From Solanum dulcamara (Eukaryota > Streptophyta > Magnoliopsida > Solanales > Solanaceae): 64,000 bases of DNA. Positions 34,683 through 45,724 of the stretch are shown in pieces. The stretch is from assembly GCF_947179165.1 (NCBI RefSeq), contig NC_077248.1, positions 52,233,732 to 52,297,731 of the forward strand, given 5' to 3'. A program made the position numbers and the translations under genes. Under the pieces are notes generated by a model that worked only from the letters and a program-made list of their open reading frames with translations, was not told the origin of the DNA and made no database searches. Position 1 is the first letter of the stretch. Each line of letters starts with the position of its first letter.

Positions 34683-35437
34683 TGTCATGACCAAGCTAGA
34701 CCTTAGGTGTGACACACCGATTAGAATCCTGAGGGACCCCAACCAAGCCTCTTAGCATATCATTTATGAGCATTCATAAGGTAAATAAAGCAATAAAGTA
34801 AGACAAAGAAGCGAAAATAAAATCTTAACATGAAATAAGAAAGATGACATAGACTCCATACATCCAACATGCCTCTACTAACTAGACGGGGGCGTAAAAC
34901 AACCTCCTAGATCACGCAATATAAACGATTAAAGAATGTCATAAACTCATAAAAAAGTAAAGTGTCACATCCTCGGAACATGAGGACTCACCACAATTAC
35001 AAGTATAATAAGGTCTACCCACAAACGGAAGGATGAACATGATCATTGGACCCTACATTATGATACAATGTAGAAAAAAAGTATGTGTTAGTACATGGAA
35101 TACACTAAGTATGTGAGAAGTATGCATGAACAATAAACATAGGACATAGTCACTATGAATCATGGGATGCAAGACTAATGTCTTAATACATGAATAAAAC
35201 CATGAAAACCTTGAAAACATCATAACTATTGGTCAATGCATAAAAACATCATCATCATCACACGAACTTTATAAGTTTTCTTTAACTGGTGTGGGACAGG
35301 ACCTTAACCAATACTTAAGACCATGCGAGCTATAACATAAAATTCAATGATCCCCACATCGAGAAGGGGGAGGCTACCTTGCCAGGACAAACTTTGTCAT
35401 GGTATTCTCTTTAACTTTTCTTTATGTGGATCCACTA
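34683..35437 (-). repeat. F2 LTR, minus orientation, first part
   Basis: It begins TGTCATGACCAAGC right after the broken F2 integrase and shows the LTR phrases CCAAGCCTCTTAGCAT and GTAGAAAAAAAGTATGTGTTAGTAC. The complete chromovirus at 35438 interrupts it, leaving CACTA on both sides. The LTR resumes at 44888. It is inverted relative to the F2 5' LTR ending at 30209. The five bases in front are GCATC; I could not find a matching copy at the far end. Confidence 0.7.
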
Positions 35438-37622
35438 TGTCACGACCCAAGCCTAGGGCCTAGCCATGACATGGCGAATGAGGAACTCAAAAGTACCTCA
35501 ATCAAGCCTCTTAGCATTCTTTTAGCCTTTCATAGGTAATGATGATAAATAAATAAGCGAAATCATAATAGTAAATCTTCAACTTACATATGTCCAACAA
35601 TACCTCTAACTATTAGATTTAATGGGGCTAAGACAAGTCCCTAACTCACCCTCAATTATAATAGAAGAAATGTCATAGTAAAATATCTTAACATATCATA
35701 AGCTAGAAAGATAAAGGAGTATTGTTCCCGAAATATGGGAACTCACCAAAAGTAGTCTTCAATGGAATATCAACTAGACACATGGAAGAGAACGAGGAGT
35801 ACTGATCCCTACATGGTGATATCATGTAGGCAAAAGAGTATGCGTTAGTACTTTGAATGTACTAAGTATGTAAGGATGCATGAACATTGAGGAAAATATT
35901 AAAACATTTATGTAATATGGAACATAATTTAATGTATGCATAATAAATCATATATATATCCTTTAAAACATTCATTTTGTGGAAAATAACCATAACCGAC
36001 ATTTAAGACCATGCGATCTATTACATGGAATCCAACATAACCCCCTACGTTGGCCGAGGAGACTACTTGCCAGGTAGAACTCCGTCAACTTCATTCATTT
36101 CTTTAACTTTAACTTTAAGGGCTTTCATGGATCCATTAGCCTAAGCCTACAAGGGCTCCTATGTTGGCACATAGTTAATGAGACAAGGGGTTGCTACTAG
36201 GATTCCCTTACCGAATCCCACCTCAATTCCTTATTACATAAAGAATCCATCATTCATATCATTTCATCATTCTTTCATTTCATAAGACTCCTTTTTTGAT
36301 CATAGATATTGCTTTCATAAATATTTATTTGGAGTCAAAGCTTTCAAGTCAAACTTTATTAAAAACATAGTAAAACTAGGTGGGTTCAAATCACTTCAAC
36401 ATGCAAATATGTATGTAAATAAATATACATAAATACTTTGAAATCCATTAATTAAAAATCATGCTTTAAACAACCCACCATGAATTTCAAGAACCTTTAA
36501 ATAGATAAATAGAGGAATTACTTGTAAACCATCAATTCATATATATATAAAATTATGTTGCATCAAACTAGACCAATAATCATTAGTTTAACCATGATTC
36601 ATACTATTAAGTAAAAATAAGAATTACCATAAGAAAATATTACTTGAAATTAAAAGACTTAATTGAAAGAGTTTTTTGGACTACATGAGTGAAAGAACCC
36701 ATGGATAAACACCCACATAACTTAGAGTAGAGCTTAAAAAAATAAATATAATTTATCATATAATCAAAATAATTTAGACATGAGAGTGGAAGGAATACTC
36801 TCATTGAAGCCTTACATACCTGGAATTCAATGCTTTAGTCGGAACCGAAAGACTTAATGAACACTCTTGAGTCCTAACTTTTCTCCCCGCCGGAACATTT
36901 TGTGTACTACCCGGAGTATATGAATCACCGGAATAGTATTTCTTCACTACTAAGAACTAAAAATATATTTGAGAATGTGTAAAGAAGTGTATAGAGAGAA
37001 GACTTGCTTGAGAAAGCTTGATGAATAAAATGAGGAAATAAGGTGGGTATTTATAGGTGGGAAAGAGAGACCTAACAATAAATAAAATAATTATAAAGAA
37101 AAATCTGAAATTTAATGGAATATATTGATGTCATGGATAATGTTAAATGGAGGACAATTTATGTCATGAGTGATGTCAAATGTATCTAGATCTTTCCATG
37201 GTAGGTGAAATGAGTTATCTTTGACAGAATACTCCTTTTCGGAGCTGCATTTGAATAGGATAAATTCCTTATTAGGATTTTGTGTCTTCATAAGAATTGT
37301 AGATATAGAAGTATAATTTTATGTCGTTTAAGAATCAACCAATTTGGATAATCCTACAGTAAGATATGATTTTTCTTCTATAAACACTCCTTTCCATCAC
37401 AGCATTCTGTCTTACAATAATTAATTTATTTGACCTACTTAACCTCCGAAACTTTAAATATGGTCTTCACAAGAGTTGTAGGTAAAGATCTTGTGGTTAG
37501 TCAGAAATTTGAATCACCCAATTTGGATATTCATATGAAAGGTTATGCCCAAAATACAGAGGTTGTATCATATTTAGGCGAGAATTGAAATATCGTATAC
37601 AACGTTTTTAGGGGATGTTACA
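35438..37622 (-). repeat. 3' LTR of the complete chromovirus
   Basis: On the plus strand it runs from TGTCACGACCC to GGGGATGTTACA. It is about 95 bases shorter than its partner because of two indels, and otherwise nearly identical. Its inner end touches the purine tract. Confidence 0.95.
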
Positions 37623-37640
37623 TTATCTCCCCCTTGGGAA
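37623..37640 (-). other. Polypurine tract of the complete chromovirus
   Basis: The plus-strand TTATCTCCCCCTTGGGAA reads AAGGGGGAGATAA on the minus strand directly before the LTR start TGTAACATCC. Confidence 0.9.
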
Positions 37641-37811
37641 CATTCGTCCTCGAATGAGGAAAGACTTAGCTTGAATAGAGTAGAGTGTAAACCAACAACC
37701 TATCATTAATGCAATAGTGTAATTTAAAACATCATTTAAAACATATTTTATAATATTGCAAGCATATGACAAGAAACGTTGAGATGCAAAGATTTCAAGT
37801 AATTGAGCAAG

Positions 37812-39142
37812 GACAACTTAATACCTTAGGTTTGGGTAGAGGGGAAAAGATGAGGGTATCTCTTAATCATATCCGCTTCCGCTTCCCATGTTGCACTTTC
37901 TATTTGTTGATTCCTCTAAATGACTTTAACAGATGCAACTTCTTTGTTCCTCAATCTCTTAACTTGCCGATCCAAAATTTCCACAGGAACTTCTTCATAG
38001 GTAAAGTTTTCTTCAATATTCACTACTCCCATAGGTACAATTGAACTAGGATCACCCATACGTTTTTTTAACATAGACACGTGAAACACCGGATGAACCA
38101 TGGCCATTTCCAATGGTAATTCCAACTCATATGCAACCTTACCAACACGTCTCACAATTCTATAAGGCCCTACATACCTAGGGCTCAATTTCCCTTTTTT
38201 ACCAAATCGAACCACACCTTTCATGGGTGAAACCTTCAGATACACCCAATCATCCATATTAAACTCAAGATCCCTTCTTCTAGTGTCAGAATACGACTTT
38301 TGACGACTTTGAGTCGTCTTCAACCTTTCTCTAATGATCTTCACCTTCTCTAAAGCATCAAGTACCAAATTGAGGCCCAACAAGGTCATCTCACCTACTT
38401 CGAACCAACCAACCGGTGATCTACATCGTCTCCCATATAAAGCCTCAAACGGCGCCATCTCAATACTTGAGTGGTAACTATTATTATAGGCAAACTCGAT
38501 GAGAGGTAGATGATCATCCCAATTACCTTTAAACTCCAACACACAAGCCCTTAACATATCCTCTAGTGTTTGAATCGTCCTTTCGGCTTGCCCATCCGTT
38601 TGAGGATGGAATGCTGTGCTCAACTTTACCTTAGTACCGACGCCTTTTTGAAATGATTTCCAGAAGTGAGAAGTGAATTGGGTACCACGATCTGAAATAA
38701 TGGATAATGGCATACCATGCAACCTCACCAACTCCCGAATATACAACTTGGCATAGTCTTCAGCACTATAGGAAGTTTTAACCTGTAGGAAGTGAGATGA
38801 CTTAGTCATTCTATCAATAATTACCCAAATCGAGTCATGACGCTTCTGGGTATGAGGCAAACCCACTACAAAATCCATATTCACATCTTCCCACTTCCAA
38901 GTTGGGATTTCAATGTCTTGGGCTAGGCCACCCGGCCTTTGATGTTCGGCCTTCACTTGTTGGTGATTCGTACATTCGGACACAAACCTTGCTATGTCCT
39001 TCTTCATGCCACCCCACCAATACAACTCCTTTAAGTCTCGGTACATTTTCGTTGAACCGGGATGAATGGAGTATGTAGAATTATGAGCCTCCATCATGAT
39101 CAAACTCCTTAGGACATCAACATTTGGAACACATATCCGACC
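37812..39142 (-). pseudogene. Chromovirus integrase with C-terminal chromodomain
   Basis: The open stretch of 395 codons (39103-37916) has the H2C2 zinc domain (HNSTYSIHPG, then ECTNHQQVK, where the last Cys is His). The catalytic core follows, with Asp in VNMDFVVGLP, Asp in ISDRGTQFTS and Glu in GQAERTIQTLEDML. Then come the GPY/F region (SPRYVGPYRIVR) and VHPVFHVSMLKK. The frame stops at TAG where tryptophan is expected, and after it the reading continues as a chromodomain tail (SATWEAEADMIKRYPHLF) to about 37812. Chromodomains in these elements are thought to steer integration to heterochromatin. A stop near 39142 (CAA-type to TAA) separates this part from RNase H. The loss of the tail and the His in the zinc site make it defective. 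Confidence 0.93.
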
Positions 39143-40526
39143 TTAATAGTATAGTACCCCATCTCCCCCTTGGGAAAAGACCTCTATCTTTTTTTCCTTT
39201 ACCAACTTCTTTAACTCGATAAACTTTGGGTCAAGATCTTGCTTGGATTTAACATCCACCACCAAAGAGGATTCAGACCTATTTTGAACAACCATACCCC
39301 CATCATTAGTACCACACAACTTCACCCCTAATCTAGCGAATAGGTGAACTTCTTTCACCAACTCCCTCTTACTTTCATCCACATGGGCCACACTCCCCAT
39401 AGACACTCTACTAAGTGCATCAGCAACCACATTAGCTTTACCCGATGATAGTGCACACTCATGTCATAGTCCTTAAGGAGTTCTAGCCACCTCCTTTGCC
39501 TTAGATTAAGGTCCGTTTGGGTGAACACATATTGAAGACTCTTATGATCAGTATACACATCCACATGCACCCCATAGAGGTAATTCCTCCAAATCTTAAG
39601 ATCAAAAACAACGGCCGCCAATTCAAGGTCATGGGTAGGGTAGTTACGCTCATGCACCTTTAATTGCCTAGAAGCATAGGTTATGACCTTGCCGTTTTGC
39701 ATTAAGACACAACCTAAACCAATCTTTGAAGCATCACAATAAAATACAAACCCATCTAATCCTTCTGGGAGAGTCAAAATAGGAGCAGAGGTAAGTCGAT
39801 CTTTTAAGGTCTGGAAACTCTTCTCACACTCATCTGTCCATATGAATTTGGATTTCTTTTGGGTCAATTTTATCATAGGAGATGAGATGGAAGAAAAGCC
39901 TTTGACGAACCTTCTATAGTACCCGGCTAGACCTAAGAAGCTCCTAATGTCTGAAGGAGATAATGGTCTAGGACAATTTTTGACTGCCTCTATTTTCTTA
40001 GGATCAACCTTGATCCCATCACCGGACACTACGTGACCAAGAAATGCTACCTCCTTTAACCAAAATTCACACTTACTAAATTTTGCAAATAATTGTCTAT
40101 CCCTCAAAGTTTGAAGCACAACTCTTAAGTGATTTTTATGTTTTTTCTCACCCCCGAGAATAATCAAAATATCATCAATGAAAACTACCACAAAAGTATC
40201 AAGGTAAGGTTTGAACACCCTTTCATCAAGTCCATGAACACCGCCGGTGCATTCGTTAACCCAAAACTCATCACCACAAACTCATAGTGACCATACCTTG
40301 TTCGAAAGACCGTTTTGGGACTGTCACATTCCCTCACCCGTAGTTGGTGATAGCCAGACCGAAGGTCGATCTTGGAGAAGTGACTTGCCCCTTGCAATTG
40401 ATCAAACAAGTCATCTATTCTAGGGAGTGGGTACTTGTTCTTAATGGTCATCTTATTTAATTGATGGTAGTCTATGCACATTCGAAGTGATCCATCCTTC
40501 TTTCTTACAAATAACACAGGAGCATC
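39143..40526 (-). pseudogene. Chromovirus reverse transcriptase and RNase H
   Basis: Three overlapping pieces cover this part. The RT N-terminus is at 40517-40185 ([41 protein letters not shown]). The RT palm with the FIDDILI active site and the RNase H domain are at 40218-39355 ([49 protein letters not shown]). The RNase H end and linker are at 39430-39143 ([16 protein letters not shown]). Frameshifts lie near 40215 and 39440, and stops bound both ends (TAG for Trp near 40526). All catalytic acids that can be seen are present, so the defects are in continuity and not in the active site. Confidence 0.93.
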
Positions 40527-42386
40527 CTATGGAAAAATACTTGGTCTTATGAACCCCTTCTCTAACAAGTCCTTTAACTGTTCCTTCAATTCTTTTAATT
40601 CTGCTAGGGACATACGATAAGGAGAAATAGAGATAGGTTGGGTATCAGGGAGGAGATCGATACCAAAATCAACTTCCCTTTCGGGAGGGACACCAGGAAG
40701 GTCTTTGGGAAACACATCGGGGAATTCATTGACTATAGAAACTGACTCAAGAGGAGGACTTTTGGAGTTGACATCCCTAACCCTCACAATGTGGTAAATA
40801 CATCCCTTAGAAATCATTTTGCGGGCCTTAAGATAAGAAATAAACTGACCCTTCACCACCAAATTATGACCCTGCCATTCAATAACAGGCTCATTTGGAA
40901 ATTGGAATTTGACTCGACGATTTCTACAATCTATGGAAGCATAAGATGCATGTAACCAATCTATCCCAAGAATGATATCGAAATCTATCATGTCAAGCTC
41001 AATGAGATCACAAGGAATAACTTTATGCAAGATAGACACAAGGCAACCCCTATAGACCTTTCTAGCAATAACTGACTCACCAACGGGAGTAGACACCAAA
41101 TAGGGCTCTAATAATATTTCAGGTAAAATATCAAATCTATTAGCAAGGAATGGAGTAACAAAAGATAAATTTGCACCCGGATCTAATAGTGCATACACAT
41201 CAAAAGAAAAGACCTTTAACATACCGGTAATGACATTGGGTGCATCCTTAACCTTTTGTCTCCCATGCAAGGCGTAAAAGCGGTTGGTGCGTTGGACACC
41301 TCCTTGGACTTGTTGACTATGAGCAATTTGGCCTTGATTTCTACCACCACCATCTCTACAATCCTTAGCATGGTGGCCTAGCTTGCCACACTTAAAGCAT
41401 GCATTGGAGCCAGCTACGCATTTCCCTTTGTGAGTCCTTCCACACTTCTTGCAAGTGGGGAAAGTTTGAGTAGCAACATTCTCTCTTGGAATCATTGGTT
41501 TACCACTCTTGTCCTTGTTGAACCTTGGAGGAGGAGTATTAGTGGAACCTTGTCCCATAAATCGTTGCCCACCTTGGCCTTTGCCATTGTTACCATAATC
41601 GGACCTTTGAGGGTTAAACCTTCCACCATCCACTCTAGCCTTTTTGAACCCCCTTGATCTCTCTCTAAGCTTCTCTTCTTCAATTTGTTCTGCGTAAGTC
41701 ATTAACCGAGAGATATCTATCTCCTTGACCAACATGGCCATTTTGCACTCCTTGAACACCAAGCTTGACACACCGGAAATAAACTTGCTCATCCTAGCTC
41801 TTGGGTCGGAGACCATGAAGGGAGCATAGTTGGACAACTTAGTGAATTTGAGAGCATACTCCCTCATGCTCATACTCCCTTGACAGAGGTTGAAGAACTC
41901 TTAGATTTTAGCCTCTCTTAGATCCAATGGGAAGAAGTGGTCTAGGAAGGCACCTTTGAACTCTTCCCATCCTATCGACCCTATTTCTTCATCCCTCTCA
42001 ACAACCTATTATTCATACCACACTCGAGCCACACCTTTGAGTTGATAGGCTACTAGCTTGGCCTTCTTATTTGGTGGCACACCCATGATAGCCACAATCT
42101 GATACACCTCATTAATGAACCCCATAGGGTCCTCATCTAGTTTAGAACCATCGAACTCGGATGGATTCATCCTTTGGAAATCCCGAATCCTAGAGGCTAG
42201 ATTTTGCATTTAGGGAGGAGGAACACCTAGATTCCCTTGGTTAGCTACAACTTGGGCTAACAAAGTAATAACACTGCAAAACTCGGCATGGGTTACCCCA
42301 TCCTCATGATGTTGGGCATTAGGAATCGAAGGAGTTTGGTCCTTATCATCAACCCTTTCTCTTCGAGGTGGTCTTCCACGAGTCAT
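40527..42386 (-). pseudogene. Chromovirus gag and protease
   Basis: The likely start is the ATG at 42386 (MTRGRPPRRERVDD), 200 bases after the primer-binding site. The gag core spans about 42200-41700 ([43 protein letters not shown]). Two zinc motifs lie near 41430-41350 ([12 protein letters not shown] and [14 protein letters not shown], both intact). The aspartic protease has its active site at about 41190 ([14 protein letters not shown]). The last part runs into the RT entry ([17 protein letters not shown]). The downstream 448 codons are open. Upstream, stops at about 42210, at 42003-42008 (two together) and near 41900 all fit single C-to-T or G-to-A changes in Gln or Trp codons. Confidence 0.93.
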
Positions 42387-42585
42387 TATCTAGAGAACAC
42401 AAAATGGGTCGTTAGTTAAAGGAAAGCTTAGGACATTCTAAAGCACGACATGAATTTGAAAGAAGTGAAAAATTTTCCTAAATGCCTCATAGTCTCTTAT
42501 TCATAATTATGACGCGCCTCACAACCATGAACATGAACCTATTCGACGCGGTATGTTGGACTTCCAAGGATCATTCAAAACCTCG

Positions 42586-42598
42586 GGCTCTGATACCA
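42586..42598 (-). other. Primer-binding site (initiator tRNA-Met)
   Basis: The minus strand reads TGGTATCAGAGCC, four bases after the LTR end, a full match to the plant iMet primer site as I know it. Confidence 0.93.
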
Positions 42599-42602
42599 AG
42601 TT

Positions 42603-44882
42603 TGTCACGAACCAAGCCTAGGGCCTAGACGTGACATGGCAAATGAGGAACCCGAAAGTACCTCAATCAAGCCTCTTAGCATTCTTTTAGCCTTTCATAG
42701 GTAATGATGAATAAATAAGCGGAAATCATAATAGTAAATCTTCAACTTATATATATCCAACAATACCTCTAACTATTAGATTTAATGGGGCTAAGACAAG
42801 TCCCTAGCTCACCCTCAATTATAATAAAAGAAATGCCATAGTAAAATATCTTAACATATCATAAGCTAGAAAGATAAAGGAGTATTGTTCCCGGAACATG
42901 GGAACTCACCAAAAGTAGTCTTCAATAGAATATCAACTAGCCACGTGGAGGAGAACGAGGAAGAGTACTGATGCGTTAGTACTTTAAATGTACTAAGTAT
43001 GTAAGGATGCATGAACATTGAGGAAAATATTAAAACATTTATGTAATATGGAACATAATTTAATGTATGCATAATAAATCAGATATATATCCTTTAAAAT
43101 ATTCATTTTGTGGGAAATAACCATAACCAACATTTAAGACCATGCGAGCTATTACATGGAATCCAACATAACCCCCTACATTGACCGGGGAGACTACTTG
43201 CCAGGTAGAACTCCGTCAACTTCATTCATTTCTTTAACTTTAACTTTAAGGGCTTTCATGGATCTATTAGCCTAAGCCTACAAGGGCTCTTATGTTGGCA
43301 CATAGTTAATGAGACAAGGGGTTGCTTCCCTTACCGAATCCCACCTCAATGCCTCATTCGGTGCTAAGTAAATCCCATGGAATAGTTTAATACTTCAAAA
43401 TATTTATAACATATAACTTGAGAATTCAAACATCATATTCGGTAGAATAGCTCATTAAAACATTTGATAATTCAAATATGCAAGAATTGTCCTTATTACA
43501 TAAAGAATCCATCATTCATATCATTTCATCATTCTTTTATTTCATAAGACTCCCTTTTTGATCATAGATATTGCTTTCATAAATATTTATTTGGAGTCAA
43601 AGCTTTCAAGTCAAACTTTATTAAAAACATAGTAAAACTAGGTGGGTTCAAATCACTTCAACTTGCAAATATGTATGTAAATAAATATACATAAATACTT
43701 TGAAATCCATTAATTAAAATCATGCTTTAAACAACCCACCATGAATTTCAAGAACCTTTAAATAGATAAATAGAGGAATTACTTGTAAACCATCAATTCA
43801 TATATATAAAATTATGTTGCATCAAAATAGACCAATAATCATTAGTTTAACCATGATTCATACTATTAAGTAAAAATAAGAATTACCATAAGAAAATATT
43901 ACTTGAAATCAAAAGACTTAATTGAAAGAGGTTTTTTGGACTACATGAGTGAAAGAACCCATGGATAAACACCCACATAACTTAGAGTAGAGCTTAAAAA
44001 AACAAATATAATTTATCATATAATCAAAATAATTTAGACATGAGAGTGGAAGGAATACTCTCATTGAAGCCTTACATACCTGGAATCCGATGCTTTAGTC
44101 GGAACCGAAAGACTTAATGAACACTCTTGAGTCCTAACTTTTCTCCCTGCCGGAACATTTTGTGTACTACCCGGAGTATATGAATCACCGGAATAGTATT
44201 TCTTCACTACTAAGAACTAAAAATATATTTGAGAATGTGTAAAGAAGTGTATAGAGAGAAGACTTGCTTGAGAAAGCTTGATGAATAAAATGAGGAAATA
44301 AGGTGGGTATTTATAGGTGGGAAAGAGAGACCTAACAATAAATAAAATAATTATAAAGAAAAATCTGAAATTTAATGGAATATATTGATGTCATGGATAA
44401 TGTTAAATGGAGGACAATTTATGTCATAAGTGATGTCAAATGTATCTAGATCTTTCCATGGTAGGTGAAATGAGTTATCTTTGACAGAATACTCCTTTTC
44501 GGAGCTGCATTTGAATAGGATAAATTCCTTATTAGGATTTGGTGTCTTCATAAGAATTGTAGATATAGAAGTATAATTTTATGTCGTTTAAGAATCAACC
44601 AATTTGGATAATCCTACAGTAAGATATAATTTTTCTTCTATAAACACTCCTTTCCATCACAGCATTCTGTCTTACAATAATTAATTTATTTGACCTACTT
44701 AACCTCCGAAACTTTAAATATGGTCTTCACAAGAGTTGTAGGTAAAGATCTTGTGGTTACTCATAAATTTGAATCACCCAATTTGGATATTCATATGAAA
44801 GGTTATGCCCAAAATACAAAGGTTGTATCATATTTAGGCGAGAATTGAAATATCGTATACAACGTTTTTAGGGGATGTTACA
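42603..44882 (-). repeat. 5' LTR of the complete chromovirus
   Basis: On the plus strand it runs from TGTCACGAACC to GGGGATGTTACA. It carries about 130 bp (near 43365-43495) that the 3' LTR lacks, including TTCGGTGCTAAGTAAAT. A similar block exists in the related LTR fragment near 27315, so the longer form is ancestral and the 3' LTR has the deletion. Confidence 0.95.
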
Positions 44883-44887
44883 CACTA

Positions 44888-45715
44888 GCTTCTCCATATT
44901 GGCATATTTAAACCTATGCAGGCAATGTAGTTAGGGAATAAAGGTTGCTACTAAAATTTTCTTGGGTAACTACAATGGCTACCGGAACAAACCCCACCTT
45001 AAAGTCCTCTCGGTACTAAGTCTTTATCATAATGGAACTATCATGAGAACATAGTCATTAACATCATTAGGAAATATAATAATAAATATCAATCCATCTT
45101 TACAAAATAACATTAGAATAGCTTATCTATCAACTTCATCATGAATAAGTAAGGAAATTCCATCACGGCCTTTAATTTCTTTAACATGATTGTGCAAGAA
45201 TTGTCCTTATTGCACTATAATTTCTTTACATATAGCATCATTGAAACATCATTCATAACCTCTTGCTTAAAGCATCTTTGAACATTAGCCATAAATCTTT
45301 GATTGAAATAACTTGAAAATCATGATCATAACTCATAAATCATACTTGAAACTAGCATATAGCACAGGACTTTAAAATTCATTTTGAAATCATTCAATGT
45401 AATATGAATTATGCATAATTAGGTTAATAGAATTGAAATATAGCATAATTAAGAAGACCTTATGCAAATCATGAAATTAGGGCTTTTTAAAAGAAGAAAT
45501 CATAAGAGATTTGAGAAGAAATCTTTAGGATTCCATGGGTATAAGGTCCCAAGGATGAAGTCCCACTTACCTTAACCTTTAGAAGCCCTAAATTGCAGAA
45601 AAATGAAGTTTGACCTTAAAGAAATTTTAGAATTTATTCTAAGAAGAAGGATACTTGGAGAGTACACTTTTAGAGAGAAGATTTTGATTTAGATCATTAG
45701 GGTGAGAATTTGCTA
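44888..45715 (-). repeat. F2 LTR, minus orientation, second part
   Basis: The sequence continues the LTR broken at 35437, with GGTTGCTACTAAAATTTTCT matching the LTR block near 36190 and an AGAGAGAAGATTTTG block near 45670. It ends without a clear TG/CA terminus at about 45715, where transposase coding sequence begins. Confidence 0.6.
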
Positions 45716-45724
45716 TATATTCAT

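Larger units (their letters stand above)
35438..44882 (-). mobile_element. Complete chromovirus (Ty3/gypsy), 9.4 kb, with TSD CACTA
   Basis: This is a structurally complete element on the minus strand: 5' LTR 44882-42603, primer-binding site 42598-42586, gag-pol with chromodomain, polypurine tract, 3' LTR 37622-35438. CACTA flanks it at 35433-35437 and 44883-44887. The LTRs start TGTAACATCC and end GTGACA in element orientation. A hand comparison of the LTR parts nearest the element start shows about one difference per hundred bases. There are two larger indels (about 130 bp extra in the 5' LTR near 43365-43495, about 30 bp missing near 42975). It is the youngest-looking insertion in the window and lies inside an F2 LTR. 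The polyprotein is broken by several stops and frameshifts, so it cannot move on its own now. Confidence 0.95.

Noticed and set aside
42586..42598. tRNA gene fragment
   Set aside because: The 13-base match to initiator tRNA-Met lies at the LTR boundary and is a primer-binding site; no tRNA body is present. The same holds at 30213-30225 and 54776-54790.
35433..44887. CACTA at both edges as ends of a CACTA DNA transposon
   Set aside because: The pentamer lies outside TG...CA LTRs and is in direct, not inverted, orientation, so it is a target-site duplication that only happens to spell CACTA.
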